Shown here: positions 25,319-33,494 of the stretch, piece by piece
How positions within the stretch are numbered: position 1 is the stretch's first letter
How the letters are laid out: each line of letters begins with the position of its first letter
Assembly: GCA_026391795.1 (NCBI GenBank)
Contig: JAPLDI010000022.1
Location: 1 to 64,000 of the forward strand
Source: Bacteroidota bacterium
GTDB lineage: Bacteria; Bacteroidota; Bacteroidia; Bacteroidales; FEN-979
Length of the DNA stretch: 64,000 nucleotides
Direction: 5' to 3'
Made by a program: the position numbers and the translations under genes
Notes under the pieces: model-generated
What the model saw: only the letters and a program-made list of their open reading frames with translations
Told to the model about the DNA's origin: nothing
Database searches by the model: none

Positions 25319-25470
25319 TGACTAAAAAGTAAAAAAAAACATGTCACGCAGAGTTTCGCAAAGTTCTACGCTATGTTTCGCAGAGTTAAAATTGATATTA
25401 TCAATTCTCTGCGGAACTCTGCGATTCATCAGCGAGCCTCTGCGAGAAAATAAGAACTACTTTTTAATCA
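25319..25470. mobile_element. 152-bp MITE-like foldback element, copy 2
   Basis: Ends TGACTAAAAAGTA and TACTTTTTAATCA; interior nearly the same as copy 1 at 6959-7110, with the same inner foldback of CGCAGAG and CTCTGCG words. It lies in the 372-nt gap between the divergent fbp and aspartate kinase genes. The left flank (25245-25300) carries short palindromes GATTTGCAAATC and GTCGCAAGCGAC; the right flank has an imperfect CAGCCCCTGCC hairpin. No target-site duplication is seen. Confidence 0.75.
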
Positions 25471-25548
25471 GCCCCTGCCAGGGCTGAGGCTGATTAAAAG
25501 AACTGCCAGTAGCTGCCGTTAATTCATCAATGAAATCAAGAAAATACC

Positions 25549-25556
25549 TACTTTTG
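25549..25556 (+). promoter_or_regulatory. -7 box directly at the aspartate kinase start
   Basis: TACTTTTG ends 4 nt before the ATG at 25561. If used, the transcript would start at or within a few nucleotides of the start codon, making the mRNA leaderless or nearly so. Confidence 0.45.
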
Positions 25557-25560
25557 TTCA

Positions 25561-26856
25561 ATGGACATCAAAGTATTCAAGTTTGGCGGTGCCTCGGTCA
25601 ACAGCGCAAAGGGCGTCAGGAATGTTGCTTCCATCATCGGACTTTTCCCCGGCGATTCCATTGTCATGATCATTTCCGCGATGGGGAAGACCACGAATGC
25701 GCTCGAGGAAGTGCTTAAATGTTATTTATCGGACGATACCAAGGGGATGGAAACATCCTTTGAGAGGATGAAAGATTTCCATTTCAGCATCCTGAACGAA
25801 CTTTTTAAAAAGAAGAATCACCGCGTATTCTCCGAGATGGAAGCTCTTTTTGATGAGCTTCACGGATCCCTCCGGAAAGGCATGAATAAAGCAAAAAAGC
25901 CGGGAGCCGATTTTGAATACGACCGGGTTGTCAGTTACGGTGAAATTTTTGCGACCACAATTGTTCATCATTACCTCCTCCTGTCAGGTATCCCGAGCAG
26001 GCTTTTCGATTCCCGTGAACTGGTCCGGACCGATTCTTCCTTCCGGGATGCCCGGGTCGACTGGAACTTCACCGGGAAGAAGGTCCGGTCGGAGATGAAA
26101 GAATATTTCTCCGGGAAGAATTCATTCCGAAAAGTGGCCGTTCTCCAGGGGTTCATCGGCGGCGACCAGGAGGGGAACACAACCACCCTCGGAAGGGAGG
26201 GGTCAGACTATACTGCTGCCATTGTTGCCCATTCGCTGGGTACCCGGGAGGTGACGATCTGGAAAGATGTTCCGGGGGTGATGAATGCTGACCCGAAGTG
26301 GTTTAAAAATGCAAAGAAACTGGATCTCCTTACCTATCATGAAGCCATTGAACTGGCCTATTACGGGGCCTCGGTCATCCATCCGAAGACCATCAAGCCG
26401 CTTGAGAATGCCAACATCACGCTGCGGGTAAGGTCTTTCCTGAAACCCTTGCAGAAAGGAACAACGGTTGAACACAGGGCAGAATGGAAAGTCACCCATC
26501 CCATCTACATCCTGAAACAGAACCAGGTACTGATCTCACTTTCGCCAAGGGATTTCTCCTTCATCGTCGAAGAAAACCTGAGCCAGATCTTTGATATCCT
26601 GGCCAGGCACCATGTAAAGGTGAATGTTATGCAGAATTCAGCGATCTCCTTTACCATCTGCGTGGATGCCGACCGCATCTCCGGTACCGGCGTTCTTGAC
26701 GTTCTGCGGGAAAATTACACCCTCCGGTACAACGACAATGTAGAACTGCTCACCATCCGCCACTACAACCCGGCAGCCATCAGCCGCATCACAAAAGGAA
26801 GGAAAATACTGATGGAGCAGAAGACACGGAATACCATTCACCTGGTGGTGAAATAA
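25561..26856 (+). CDS. Aspartate kinase
   Basis: A 431-residue enzyme phosphorylating aspartate, the first step toward Lys, Thr and Met. The N-terminal kinase domain has VFKFGGASVNSAKGVRNV (about 5-22), VSYGEIFATTI, GFIGGDQEGNTTTLGREGSD (nucleotide-binding, about 200-219), and YGASVIHPKTIKPLENANI. Two ACT-type regulatory segments follow (SFIVEENLSQIFDIL, MQNSAISFTICVDA). It is monofunctional, not fused to homoserine dehydrogenase. It is a single gene between fbp and the convergent phosphofructokinase gene, with stops abutting at 26856/26857. Which of the lysC/thrA-type isoforms it corresponds to cannot be decided. Confidence 0.93.
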   Translation: MDIKVFKFGGASVNSAKGVRNVASIIGLFPGDSIVMIISAMGKTTNALEEVLKCYLSDDTKGMETSFERMKDFHFSILNELFKKKNHRVFSEMEALFDELHGSLRKGMNKAKKPGADFEYDRVVSYGEIFATTIVHHYLLLSGIPSRLFDSRELVRTDSSFRDARVDWNFTGKKVRSEMKEYFSGKNSFRKVAVLQGFIGGDQEGNTTTLGREGSDYTAAIVAHSLGTREVTIWKDVPGVMNADPKWFKNAKKLDLLTYHEAIELAYYGASVIHPKTIKPLENANITLRVRSFLKPLQKGTTVEHRAEWKVTHPIYILKQNQVLISLSPRDFSFIVEENLSQIFDILARHHVKVNVMQNSAISFTICVDADRISGTGVLDVLRENYTLRYNDNVELLTIRHYNPAAISRITKGRKILMEQKTRNTIHLVVK

Positions 26857-28089
26857 CTACGGTATCACCACCGGAAAGTCGTACCTGAAATCTTCCACCT
26901 CCGGCTGATCGAGGATGTTTTTAAGGAAATCGCAGTATGCATCCGTGAAGGAAAATTTTTCGATATCATAATATTCGGTTGAAAGCGGTTTGTTCCCCAC
27001 GGTTCCCATATCGATGGAAGAGGTGTTGAACTCTTCCAGCTCCATGAAGGGGACGATTTTGTTCAGGACGGGCATTTGTCCGTAGTCTTCGCGGAGGAGC
27101 AGGTCAACCACTTTGTCGGCCAGGGTAGCCGTAAGCCGGCGGTCGTATTTACGGCAATGCCCTGCCCGGGGATAATAGCCTGAGATCTGGGCACGGGCTT
27201 CAATGCCAAGTTTTACATAGAGTTCGGAGGCAATGATCCCGCTGATGCCGCCAAACCGGGGATGCCCGTATTCGTCAACTTCGGAACTTGCATAAACAAC
27301 ATCCACTTTGCCTGTCTTTTCATCATACCATCGTACCCCTTCCGAAACCGGGATGACCAGGTACCGGTTACGTGATTTCATATAGGCTTCTTTCACTGCT
27401 TCAAAAAACACCTCCTTCCGTTCGCGTGTGATCTCAAATTCAGGAACCAGTCCGAGTTTAGCCCCTCCAAATATGGCACTGCCTGTAAGCCAGCCGGCAT
27501 CGCGCCCCATGACTTCCATAACAATGATGCGGGAATGTGATTCGGCGGTGGTCTTTATTTTGGAGGTGAATTCTGACATTGCTTTCGCGGCAGAGGGGAA
27601 GCCCGGGCAAAGAACAGCTTCAATTTCCTTTCCCTGGTAAGTATGCATGGTCCGGGTACGCAGGTCGTTGTCGATGGTCTTCGGGTACCCGATCACCGGG
27701 ATGCCCTCGGTCTCAAAGAGACGTTTTGCAGCGCCGTTTGTATCATCGCCGCCGATGGTGACCAGTACATCGATCTTGTATTTTGCAAGGTTCTTCAATA
27801 CCTGGGGCACCCGCGATTCGGGGTTTTTCTTCGAAGGAAACGGGTTGGTGCGGCTCGAACGCAGTGCCGTGCCTCCGTACCATCCGTCGTAGGGCTGGTT
27901 GGTCAGATCCACGATATCTCCGTCACCCAGCAGCCCCTTCCATCCTTTCCGGATGCCGTAAACTTTAAATCCGAGAAGGGAGGCGCGGTTCCGTATCGAT
28001 TCGATACTGTGGTTGATGGCCGGGGTATCTCCTCCCCCCGATAATATCGCCAGCGTTTTTCCTTTAAATAGTTTCTGTTCGAGTTTCAT
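26857..28089 (-). CDS. 6-phosphofructokinase, PPi-dependent type by active-site residues
   Basis: A 410-residue phosphofructokinase. The N-terminus has LAILSGGGDTPAINHSIESI; the donor site reads TIGGDDTNGAAKRL (about 111-124) and the catalytic loop PKTIDND (about 136-142). In this family GGDD in place of GGDG and PKTIDND in place of PGTIDND mark pyrophosphate-dependent enzymes, so PPi is the predicted donor and the reaction would be reversible. Downstream it has VMEVMGRDAGWL and the ISGYYPRAGHCRKYDRR segment. It starts 1 nt after the stop of the hydroxyacid dehydrogenase gene, so they are co-transcribed. Confidence 0.9.
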   Translation of the reverse strand: MKLEQKLFKGKTLAILSGGGDTPAINHSIESIRNRASLLGFKVYGIRKGWKGLLGDGDIVDLTNQPYDGWYGGTALRSSRTNPFPSKKNPESRVPQVLKNLAKYKIDVLVTIGGDDTNGAAKRLFETEGIPVIGYPKTIDNDLRTRTMHTYQGKEIEAVLCPGFPSAAKAMSEFTSKIKTTAESHSRIIVMEVMGRDAGWLTGSAIFGGAKLGLVPEFEITRERKEVFFEAVKEAYMKSRNRYLVIPVSEGVRWYDEKTGKVDVVYASSEVDEYGHPRFGGISGIIASELYVKLGIEARAQISGYYPRAGHCRKYDRRLTATLADKVVDLLLREDYGQMPVLNKIVPFMELEEFNTSSIDMGTVGNKPLSTEYYDIEKFSFTDAYCDFLKNILDQPEVEDFRYDFPVVIP

Positions 28090-28090
28090 A

Positions 28091-29041
28091 TCATGATTGT
28101 TTGAGTTCAGGTGAATTCACTATTTTTTCGACCAGCACCTTTGCCAGTCTGACCTCCGACTCGGCCGTCCAGCCGGCAATATGGGGTGTGAGGATGACCC
28201 GGTCGGACGACAGGAGAAAACGGAATGCTTCCGGGAATTGTCCGGAAAGATCCTGGAAGGAGGTGTCTTCATATTCAAGTACATCCAATGCTGCAGCGAT
28301 AATCTTCCCCGCCCTGATCTGGCCGGCAAGATCGGTGGTACGCACAACCGGTCCGCGCGAGGTGTTGATGAACCAGATGTTTTTTTTGAACGTTGAGAAG
28401 AACTTCTTGTCGCACATGAACCGTGTCTCCTCAGTGAGCGGGACATGGATGCTGACGATGTCGGCCGATCCGAAGATCTCCTCCAGGGTGGTTTCACGCG
28501 TATTGCCGTCGGAGTACCCGGTTTTGTATTTATCGTAGGAGATCACCGTAGCGTCGAAACCTCTCAGCCTTTGGGCAAATGCGCTGCCCATGTTTCCGTA
28601 CCCGATGATCCCGACCGTCTTGCCTTTGATCTCGGTTCCCCGGTTCTCTTCCCGGTTCCATTTTCCCTCTCTCACCTGGATATCGGCCCTGTTAAGGTGG
28701 TTCATCATCGAAAGAAGCATGCCTGTGGTATGCTCTCCAACAGCATCCCGGTTCCCTTCCGGGGAGTTGAAGCAGAGGATATTCCTCTCCTCCGCATACG
28801 CCACATCGATATTTTCCATACCGGCACCCACCCTTCCGATGAACTTTAACCCGGCCGCCTTGCCGAGGATCTCCTTATCCAGCCTGATTCTGCTGCGGAT
28901 GATGATCCCGAAATACTGATCCACGATCTTCATCAGCTCTTCTTTCGATTGTTCGGTAAAGAAGTCGCAGGTGAATCCATGTGCCGACAATTCCTCCGGT
29001 ATCAGGGGATGTACAGAATCAAGGAAGAGTACTTTTTTCAA
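28091..29041 (-). CDS. D-isomer-specific 2-hydroxyacid dehydrogenase
   Basis: A 316-residue NAD-dependent dehydrogenase of the phosphoglycerate dehydrogenase type. It shows FIGRVGAGMENIDV, the dinucleotide motif VGIIGYGNMGSAFAQRL (about 142-158), VSIHVPLTEETRFM, the catalytic-Arg segment INTSRGPVV (about 222-230), Glu in ALDVLEYED and His in ILTPHIAGWT. Without the C-terminal ACT domain of SerA, the substrate may be 3-phosphoglycerate or another 2-hydroxyacid. It is first in an operon with phosphofructokinase, which links it to glycolytic metabolites but does not fix its substrate. Confidence 0.88.
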   Translation of the reverse strand: MKKVLFLDSVHPLIPEELSAHGFTCDFFTEQSKEELMKIVDQYFGIIIRSRIRLDKEILGKAAGLKFIGRVGAGMENIDVAYAEERNILCFNSPEGNRDAVGEHTTGMLLSMMNHLNRADIQVREGKWNREENRGTEIKGKTVGIIGYGNMGSAFAQRLRGFDATVISYDKYKTGYSDGNTRETTLEEIFGSADIVSIHVPLTEETRFMCDKKFFSTFKKNIWFINTSRGPVVRTTDLAGQIRAGKIIAAALDVLEYEDTSFQDLSGQFPEAFRFLLSSDRVILTPHIAGWTAESEVRLAKVLVEKIVNSPELKQS

Positions 29042-29057
29042 TTTTGGTTTTTTTTAT

Positions 29058-29078
29058 CCCCGTGCTAAAGCACGGGGG
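29058..29078. repeat. REP-like palindrome CCCCGTGCT-AA-AGCACGGGG
   Basis: A near-perfect 9-bp inverted repeat 17 nt upstream of the hydroxyacid dehydrogenase start, inside its predicted leader. It is a different sequence class from the REP at 4864 and from the GGGCTGAA array at 53902. Confidence 0.6.
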
Positions 29079-29098
29079 AAATCAGGATAACGGTCGGG

Positions 29099-29106
29099 CA
29101 AAAATA
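29099..29106 (-). promoter_or_regulatory. -7 box for hydroxyacid dehydrogenase-pfk operon
   Basis: Minus-strand TATTTTTG, 58 nt before the start at 29041. The predicted leader would include the palindrome at 29058-29078. Confidence 0.45.
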
Positions 29107-29185
29107 CCGAGTTTCGAGAGATAATTCAGGATTTAAGATCAACTTTCAGGATAAAATATTAACTTCGAGCCCCAATTATCCTGCT

Positions 29186-31585
29186 GTGTGGAGTTTTTTA
29201 GTCCGTCATATTCTTCGTGACCGTGTTGCCATCCTGATCGGAATCGGGATCCTGACCCTGTTTATGGGCTACAAGGCCCGTGAGGTAAAACTTTCGTACG
29301 ATATGGTACGGATGCTCCCTTCCACTGACTCTACGACGATTCTTTATGAGAATTTCAAAAAACAGTTTGGAGAAGATGGTTCCGTCATGTTTATCGGTAT
29401 CCAGGATAAAAACCTCTTTACCCTTGACAAGTTTAACGACTGGTATGATCTTTCCATCAAGATCCGGAAGATTCATGGTGTTGATGAGGTTCTGTCAAAC
29501 ACACGGTTGTATAAGCTCCAGAAAAACGATTCCATAAAGAAATTTGAATTCAGGCCCATTTGCCCGGAAAAACCACGAAGCCAGAAAGAACTTGACAGCC
29601 TGAAAGGAGTGATCTATTCACTGCCGCTGTATGATAACCTGATCTTTAACAAGAAGACCGGGGCAACCATCATGATGGTTACCATCAACAAGAACGAGAT
29701 CAACAGCAAACGCAGGATCGCCCTGATTCATGACATCAAGGTTACGGCTGACAGCTTCGGCCTAAAATACCACACCCGCGTGCATTATTCCGGGTTACCT
29801 TATATCCGGACGATCACTTCAAAAAAAGTGGAAGATGAACTGAAATTGTTTGTCTTATTGGCCTTGCTGGTGGCAGCCGTATTCCTTTACATTTTCTTCC
29901 GTTCGTACAAGGCGGTCCTTTTCCCGATGATCATCATCGTGATTGGCGTGATCTGGGCGGTGGGAATGATCGTTCTGTTCGGTTACAAGATCACCATCCT
30001 CACTGGGATCATTCCACCCCTGATCATCGTGATCGGCGTGGAGAACTGCATCTTTCTCCTCAACAAATACCATTACGAATTCAGGCTCCATCAGAATAAA
30101 GCCAAATCGCTATCCCGGGTGATTGAAAGGATCGGTAAGGCCAACCTGCTTACCAATGCTGCCACAGCAACAGGATTTGCAGCCTTTGTGATCACAAACA
30201 ACAAGCTTCTGGTCGAATTCGGGGCCATTGCTTCCCTCAACATCATGGTGGTCTATATCCTGTCGCTGACACTGGTTCCCATTTTCTTCAGTTACCTTAA
30301 ACCGCCGCAAACCAAAGACACCCGCCACATGGAGGCCAGCCTTGCAAAGGGGATCATCGACAAGGCCGTGATCTGGGTAAATACCAGGAGAAGTGTGATC
30401 TACATCCTGACCGGGGTCTTCATGGTTATTGGGATCGTCGGAGTTGTACGTCTCCATACCAGCGGAAAGATCGTGGATGACATCCCAAAAAGAGATGTCC
30501 TCTACCAGGACCTTGTTTTCTTTGAACAAAATTTTCACGGGATCATGCCCCTTGAGATCACCGTGGATACAAAACGAAAGAAAGGGGTACTGACGCTTGC
30601 CACACTCAACCGCATCAACCGCTTGCAGGATACGCTGGCCACCTTCCCGGAACTTTCCAAGCCAATCTCGGTGGTGGAAGTGATCAAAACCGCAAAACAG
30701 GCTTTCTACAACGGCGATCCGCAATATTACAACATGCCGTCCTCCAGCGAACTGACCTTCATGGGCAGCTACATTCCCGACCTCAAATCAAAGAAGAAGA
30801 ACCTGCTCCGGAATTTTATTGACTCGAACTACCAGGTTACAAGGATCACCGTTCAGATGGCGAACATCGGAACCAAAGACATCGACCGGATCCAGAAAAG
30901 CCTGAAACCAAAAGTAGATTCCATCTTCAACCCTGCCAAATACAATGTTGTCATCACCGGTACCAGTGTGGTATTTTTAAAAGGGACCAATTTCCTCATC
31001 CGGAACCTCTGGGAAAGCATCCTGCTTGCGGTGATCGTGATCGCCATGCTCCTGGCATTCCTCTTTACCTCCTGGAGGATGATCCTGATCTCCATGGTGC
31101 CAAACCTCATCCCCCAGCTGATGACCGCAGCCCTGATGGGGTATGCCGGGATTCCCATCAAGCCATCCACCATTCTGATCTTCAGTATTGCACTCGGTAT
31201 CTCCGTGGATAATTCCATACAGTACCTTTCGCGCTACCGGCTTCAGCTGAAACATTCACACGGCGATATCCCCTATTCCGTCATCTCTGCACTGAAAGAA
31301 ACAGGGTACAGTATGATCTATTCCTCCACCGTACTCTTCTTTGGATTCGGCATCTTCGTCCTCTCTTCTTTCGGAGGAACACAGGCTTTGGGATTCCTAA
31401 TTTCTTTCACGCTCCTGGTAGCCGGTTTTCTGAACATGTTCATACTTCCATCCCTTCTGCTGACGCTCGACAAATGGAGCACCACAAAATCCTTTAAGAA
31501 AACACCCTTCATCGATATCTATGTAGATGATGATGATGACATACAGCTGGAAGCACTGCCTCTGGAACAGAAGGAGAAAGAGTGA
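29186..31585 (+). CDS. MMPL/RND-family membrane exporter
   Basis: A 799-residue transporter with the two-fold RND architecture: a first helix, an external domain (about 40-220), five or six helices (about 222-372, including GIIPPLIIVIGVENCIFLLN), a second helix-external domain-helix set (about 400-770, including IFSIALGISVDNSIQYLSRY with the Asp typical of the proton path). MMPL proteins export lipids, polyketides or hopanoids. GTG start at 29186; no ATG is nearby in frame. The C-terminal tail is acidic (five consecutive Asp near residue 783). It precedes rfbA by 53 nt and polyprenyl synthase on the same strand. Confidence 0.88.
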   Translation: MWSFLVRHILRDRVAILIGIGILTLFMGYKAREVKLSYDMVRMLPSTDSTTILYENFKKQFGEDGSVMFIGIQDKNLFTLDKFNDWYDLSIKIRKIHGVDEVLSNTRLYKLQKNDSIKKFEFRPICPEKPRSQKELDSLKGVIYSLPLYDNLIFNKKTGATIMMVTINKNEINSKRRIALIHDIKVTADSFGLKYHTRVHYSGLPYIRTITSKKVEDELKLFVLLALLVAAVFLYIFFRSYKAVLFPMIIIVIGVIWAVGMIVLFGYKITILTGIIPPLIIVIGVENCIFLLNKYHYEFRLHQNKAKSLSRVIERIGKANLLTNAATATGFAAFVITNNKLLVEFGAIASLNIMVVYILSLTLVPIFFSYLKPPQTKDTRHMEASLAKGIIDKAVIWVNTRRSVIYILTGVFMVIGIVGVVRLHTSGKIVDDIPKRDVLYQDLVFFEQNFHGIMPLEITVDTKRKKGVLTLATLNRINRLQDTLATFPELSKPISVVEVIKTAKQAFYNGDPQYYNMPSSSELTFMGSYIPDLKSKKKNLLRNFIDSNYQVTRITVQMANIGTKDIDRIQKSLKPKVDSIFNPAKYNVVITGTSVVFLKGTNFLIRNLWESILLAVIVIAMLLAFLFTSWRMILISMVPNLIPQLMTAALMGYAGIPIKPSTILIFSIALGISVDNSIQYLSRYRLQLKHSHGDIPYSVISALKETGYSMIYSSTVLFFGFGIFVLSSFGGTQALGFLISFTLLVAGFLNMFILPSLLLTLDKWSTTKSFKKTPFIDIYVDDDDDIQLEALPLEQKEKE

Positions 31586-31618
31586 TGTGGGATGTGGGAT
31601 GCGGGATGAGAAGTTGGG
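31584..31618. repeat. Heptamer repeat at the MMPL gene end
   Basis: Units GATGTGG, GATGTGG, GATGCGG, GATGAGA and AGTTGGG begin inside the MMPL stop codon. They belong to the same GTGRGAT-like family as the insertion in mfd. Confidence 0.6.
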
Positions 31619-31638
31619 GAACCTAAAATACGACGTTT

Positions 31639-32514
31639 ATGAAAGGAATAATTTTGGCCGGAGGTTCTGGCACACGGTTACATCCGTTGACCCTTGCAGT
31701 CAGCAAGCAGCTGATGCCGATCTACGACAAACCGATGATCTATTATCCGCTTTCGGTTCTCATGACAGCCGGTATCCGCGAGATCCTCATCATTTCAACG
31801 CCCTACGATCTTCCCAACTTTGAGAAATTACTGGGTGACGGAACCCAGCTGGGTTGTTCGTTTTCCTATGCTGAACAGGTGATCCCGAACGGGCTGGCCC
31901 AGGCCTTCGTGATCGGCGAAAAATTCGTCGGGAAGGATAAAGTAGCGCTGATCCTCGGCGATAACATCTTTTATGGCCGTGGCCTTCCCCAGCTGATGCA
32001 GGAGAACAATGACCCTGAAGGCGGAGTGGTATTTGCATACCATGTAAACGATCCCGAGCGATACGGAGTGGTTGAGTTCAACAGCGACCTGAAGGCCATT
32101 TCGATCGAGGAAAAACCAAAGCAGCCAAAGTCGAACTTTGCCGTTCCCGGCCTCTATTTTTATGACAACAGTGTACTCGAAGTGGCACGGAACATCAAGC
32201 CCAGCGCCCGCGGTGAATTTGAGATTACGGATGTTAACCGCCACTACCTGGAACAGGGAAAGCTGAAGGTTGGCGTGCTGAGCCGGGGCGTGGCATGGCT
32301 TGATACGGGTACATTCTCTTCGCTGCTCCAGGCCGCACAATTCGTGGAAGTAATTGAAAACAGGCAGGGTCTGAAGATCGGCTGCATCGAAGAAGTTGCG
32401 TACCGGATGAACTATATTGACCGCGCCCAGCTGGAAACGATCGCACAACCCCTGGTCAAAAGCGGGTACGGACAATACCTGCTCAATATGATCAATGATC
32501 CATTCATTTTCTGA
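31639..32514 (+). CDS. rfbA: Glucose-1-phosphate thymidylyltransferase
   Basis: A 291-residue nucleotidyltransferase making dTDP-glucose from dTTP and glucose-1-phosphate. It has [18 protein letters not shown] (1-18), [30 protein letters not shown], and [19 protein letters not shown] at the expected places and is full length. rfbB, rfbC and rfbD are not in the window. The product could feed the RffA-like aminotransferase encoded at 54065 (inference). It ends 3 nt before the polyprenyl synthase start. Confidence 0.95.
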   Translation: MKGIILAGGSGTRLHPLTLAVSKQLMPIYDKPMIYYPLSVLMTAGIREILIISTPYDLPNFEKLLGDGTQLGCSFSYAEQVIPNGLAQAFVIGEKFVGKDKVALILGDNIFYGRGLPQLMQENNDPEGGVVFAYHVNDPERYGVVEFNSDLKAISIEEKPKQPKSNFAVPGLYFYDNSVLEVARNIKPSARGEFEITDVNRHYLEQGKLKVGVLSRGVAWLDTGTFSSLLQAAQFVEVIENRQGLKIGCIEEVAYRMNYIDRAQLETIAQPLVKSGYGQYLLNMINDPFIF

Positions 32515-32517
32515 TCC

Positions 32518-33492
32518 ATGCATTCCATCAGCGAGCTGCAGTCCATCCTGAAAAACACGTTTGATTCGGCATCGTTTTCGCAGAACCCGCCCGAGTTATA
32601 CGATCCCATCACCTATACACTGAACCTCGGAGGAAAACGCATCCGTCCGTTGCTTGTGCTGACAGGCTGTGACCTGTTCCACGGCAATCTCGAGAAGGCC
32701 AAACCTGCAGCGATCGCCATCGAACTCTTCCATAATTTTACCCTGCTGCACGATGATATCATGGACAGGGCACCGCTTCGCCGCGGGAAAGAGACCGTTT
32801 ATAAGAAATGGAATACCAATGTTGCCATTCTTTCGGGCGATACAATGTTCGCGCTTGCCTGCGACTATCTTTCCCGCGTTGACCCGGAGGTACTGCCCCT
32901 GGCTTTATCGGAATTTACGAAGACTGCACGCCTGGTGTGCGAGGGCCAGCAATACGATATGAATTTTGAGGCCCGCAAACTGGTGAGCATCAGCGAGTAC
33001 CTGGAGATGATCCGGCTGAAAACCGCTGTATTGATCGGATGCAGCCTGAGGCTGGGTGCCATCCTTGCCAAAGCGCCCGCAACGGAAACTGAAAAGATCT
33101 ATTCATTCGGTGAAAACATCGGAATGGCTTTTCAGCTGCAGGATGACCTCCTGGATGTTTTTGGTGATGAACAAAAGTTCGGCAAAGAGATCGGAGGGGA
33201 TATCCTTTCTGCGAAAAAGACTTTTCTCCTCCTGAAGGCTTATGAACTTGCCCCGGAAAGTGAACGGTCGGAGCTGGATGATTGTTTTTCGGATCCGGAT
33301 CTTCTTCCGGAAGCAAAGATCGAACGGGTGAAAAACGTATACCTGTCTTTGAATATAAGCCAGATCACAAAGGAAGAGATCGGGAAACATTTCACCAGGG
33401 CATTGCAGATCTGCGGGAATTTAAACGCGGATCCGGAGAGCAGGAAAGTACTTGAGGTCTTTGCAAATGATCTGTTAAAAAGGGATTTCTGA
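32518..33492 (+). CDS. Polyprenyl diphosphate synthase
   Basis: A 324-residue trans-isoprenyl diphosphate synthase. First Asp-rich motif LLHDDIMDRAPLRRG (DDIMD at about 78-82), second LQDDLLDVFGD (about 207-217), plus LGGKRIRPLLVL and GKEIGGDILSAKKTFLLLKA. It condenses isopentenyl diphosphate with allylic primers; the chain length (geranylgeranyl or longer, for quinones or carrier lipids) cannot be read securely. It is coupled to rfbA, and its stop lies 2 nt from the convergent ABC-F gene's stop, leaving no room for a terminator between them. Confidence 0.9.
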   Translation: MHSISELQSILKNTFDSASFSQNPPELYDPITYTLNLGGKRIRPLLVLTGCDLFHGNLEKAKPAAIAIELFHNFTLLHDDIMDRAPLRRGKETVYKKWNTNVAILSGDTMFALACDYLSRVDPEVLPLALSEFTKTARLVCEGQQYDMNFEARKLVSISEYLEMIRLKTAVLIGCSLRLGAILAKAPATETEKIYSFGENIGMAFQLQDDLLDVFGDEQKFGKEIGGDILSAKKTFLLLKAYELAPESERSELDDCFSDPDLLPEAKIERVKNVYLSLNISQITKEEIGKHFTRALQICGNLNADPESRKVLEVFANDLLKRDF

Positions 33493-33494
33493 TC

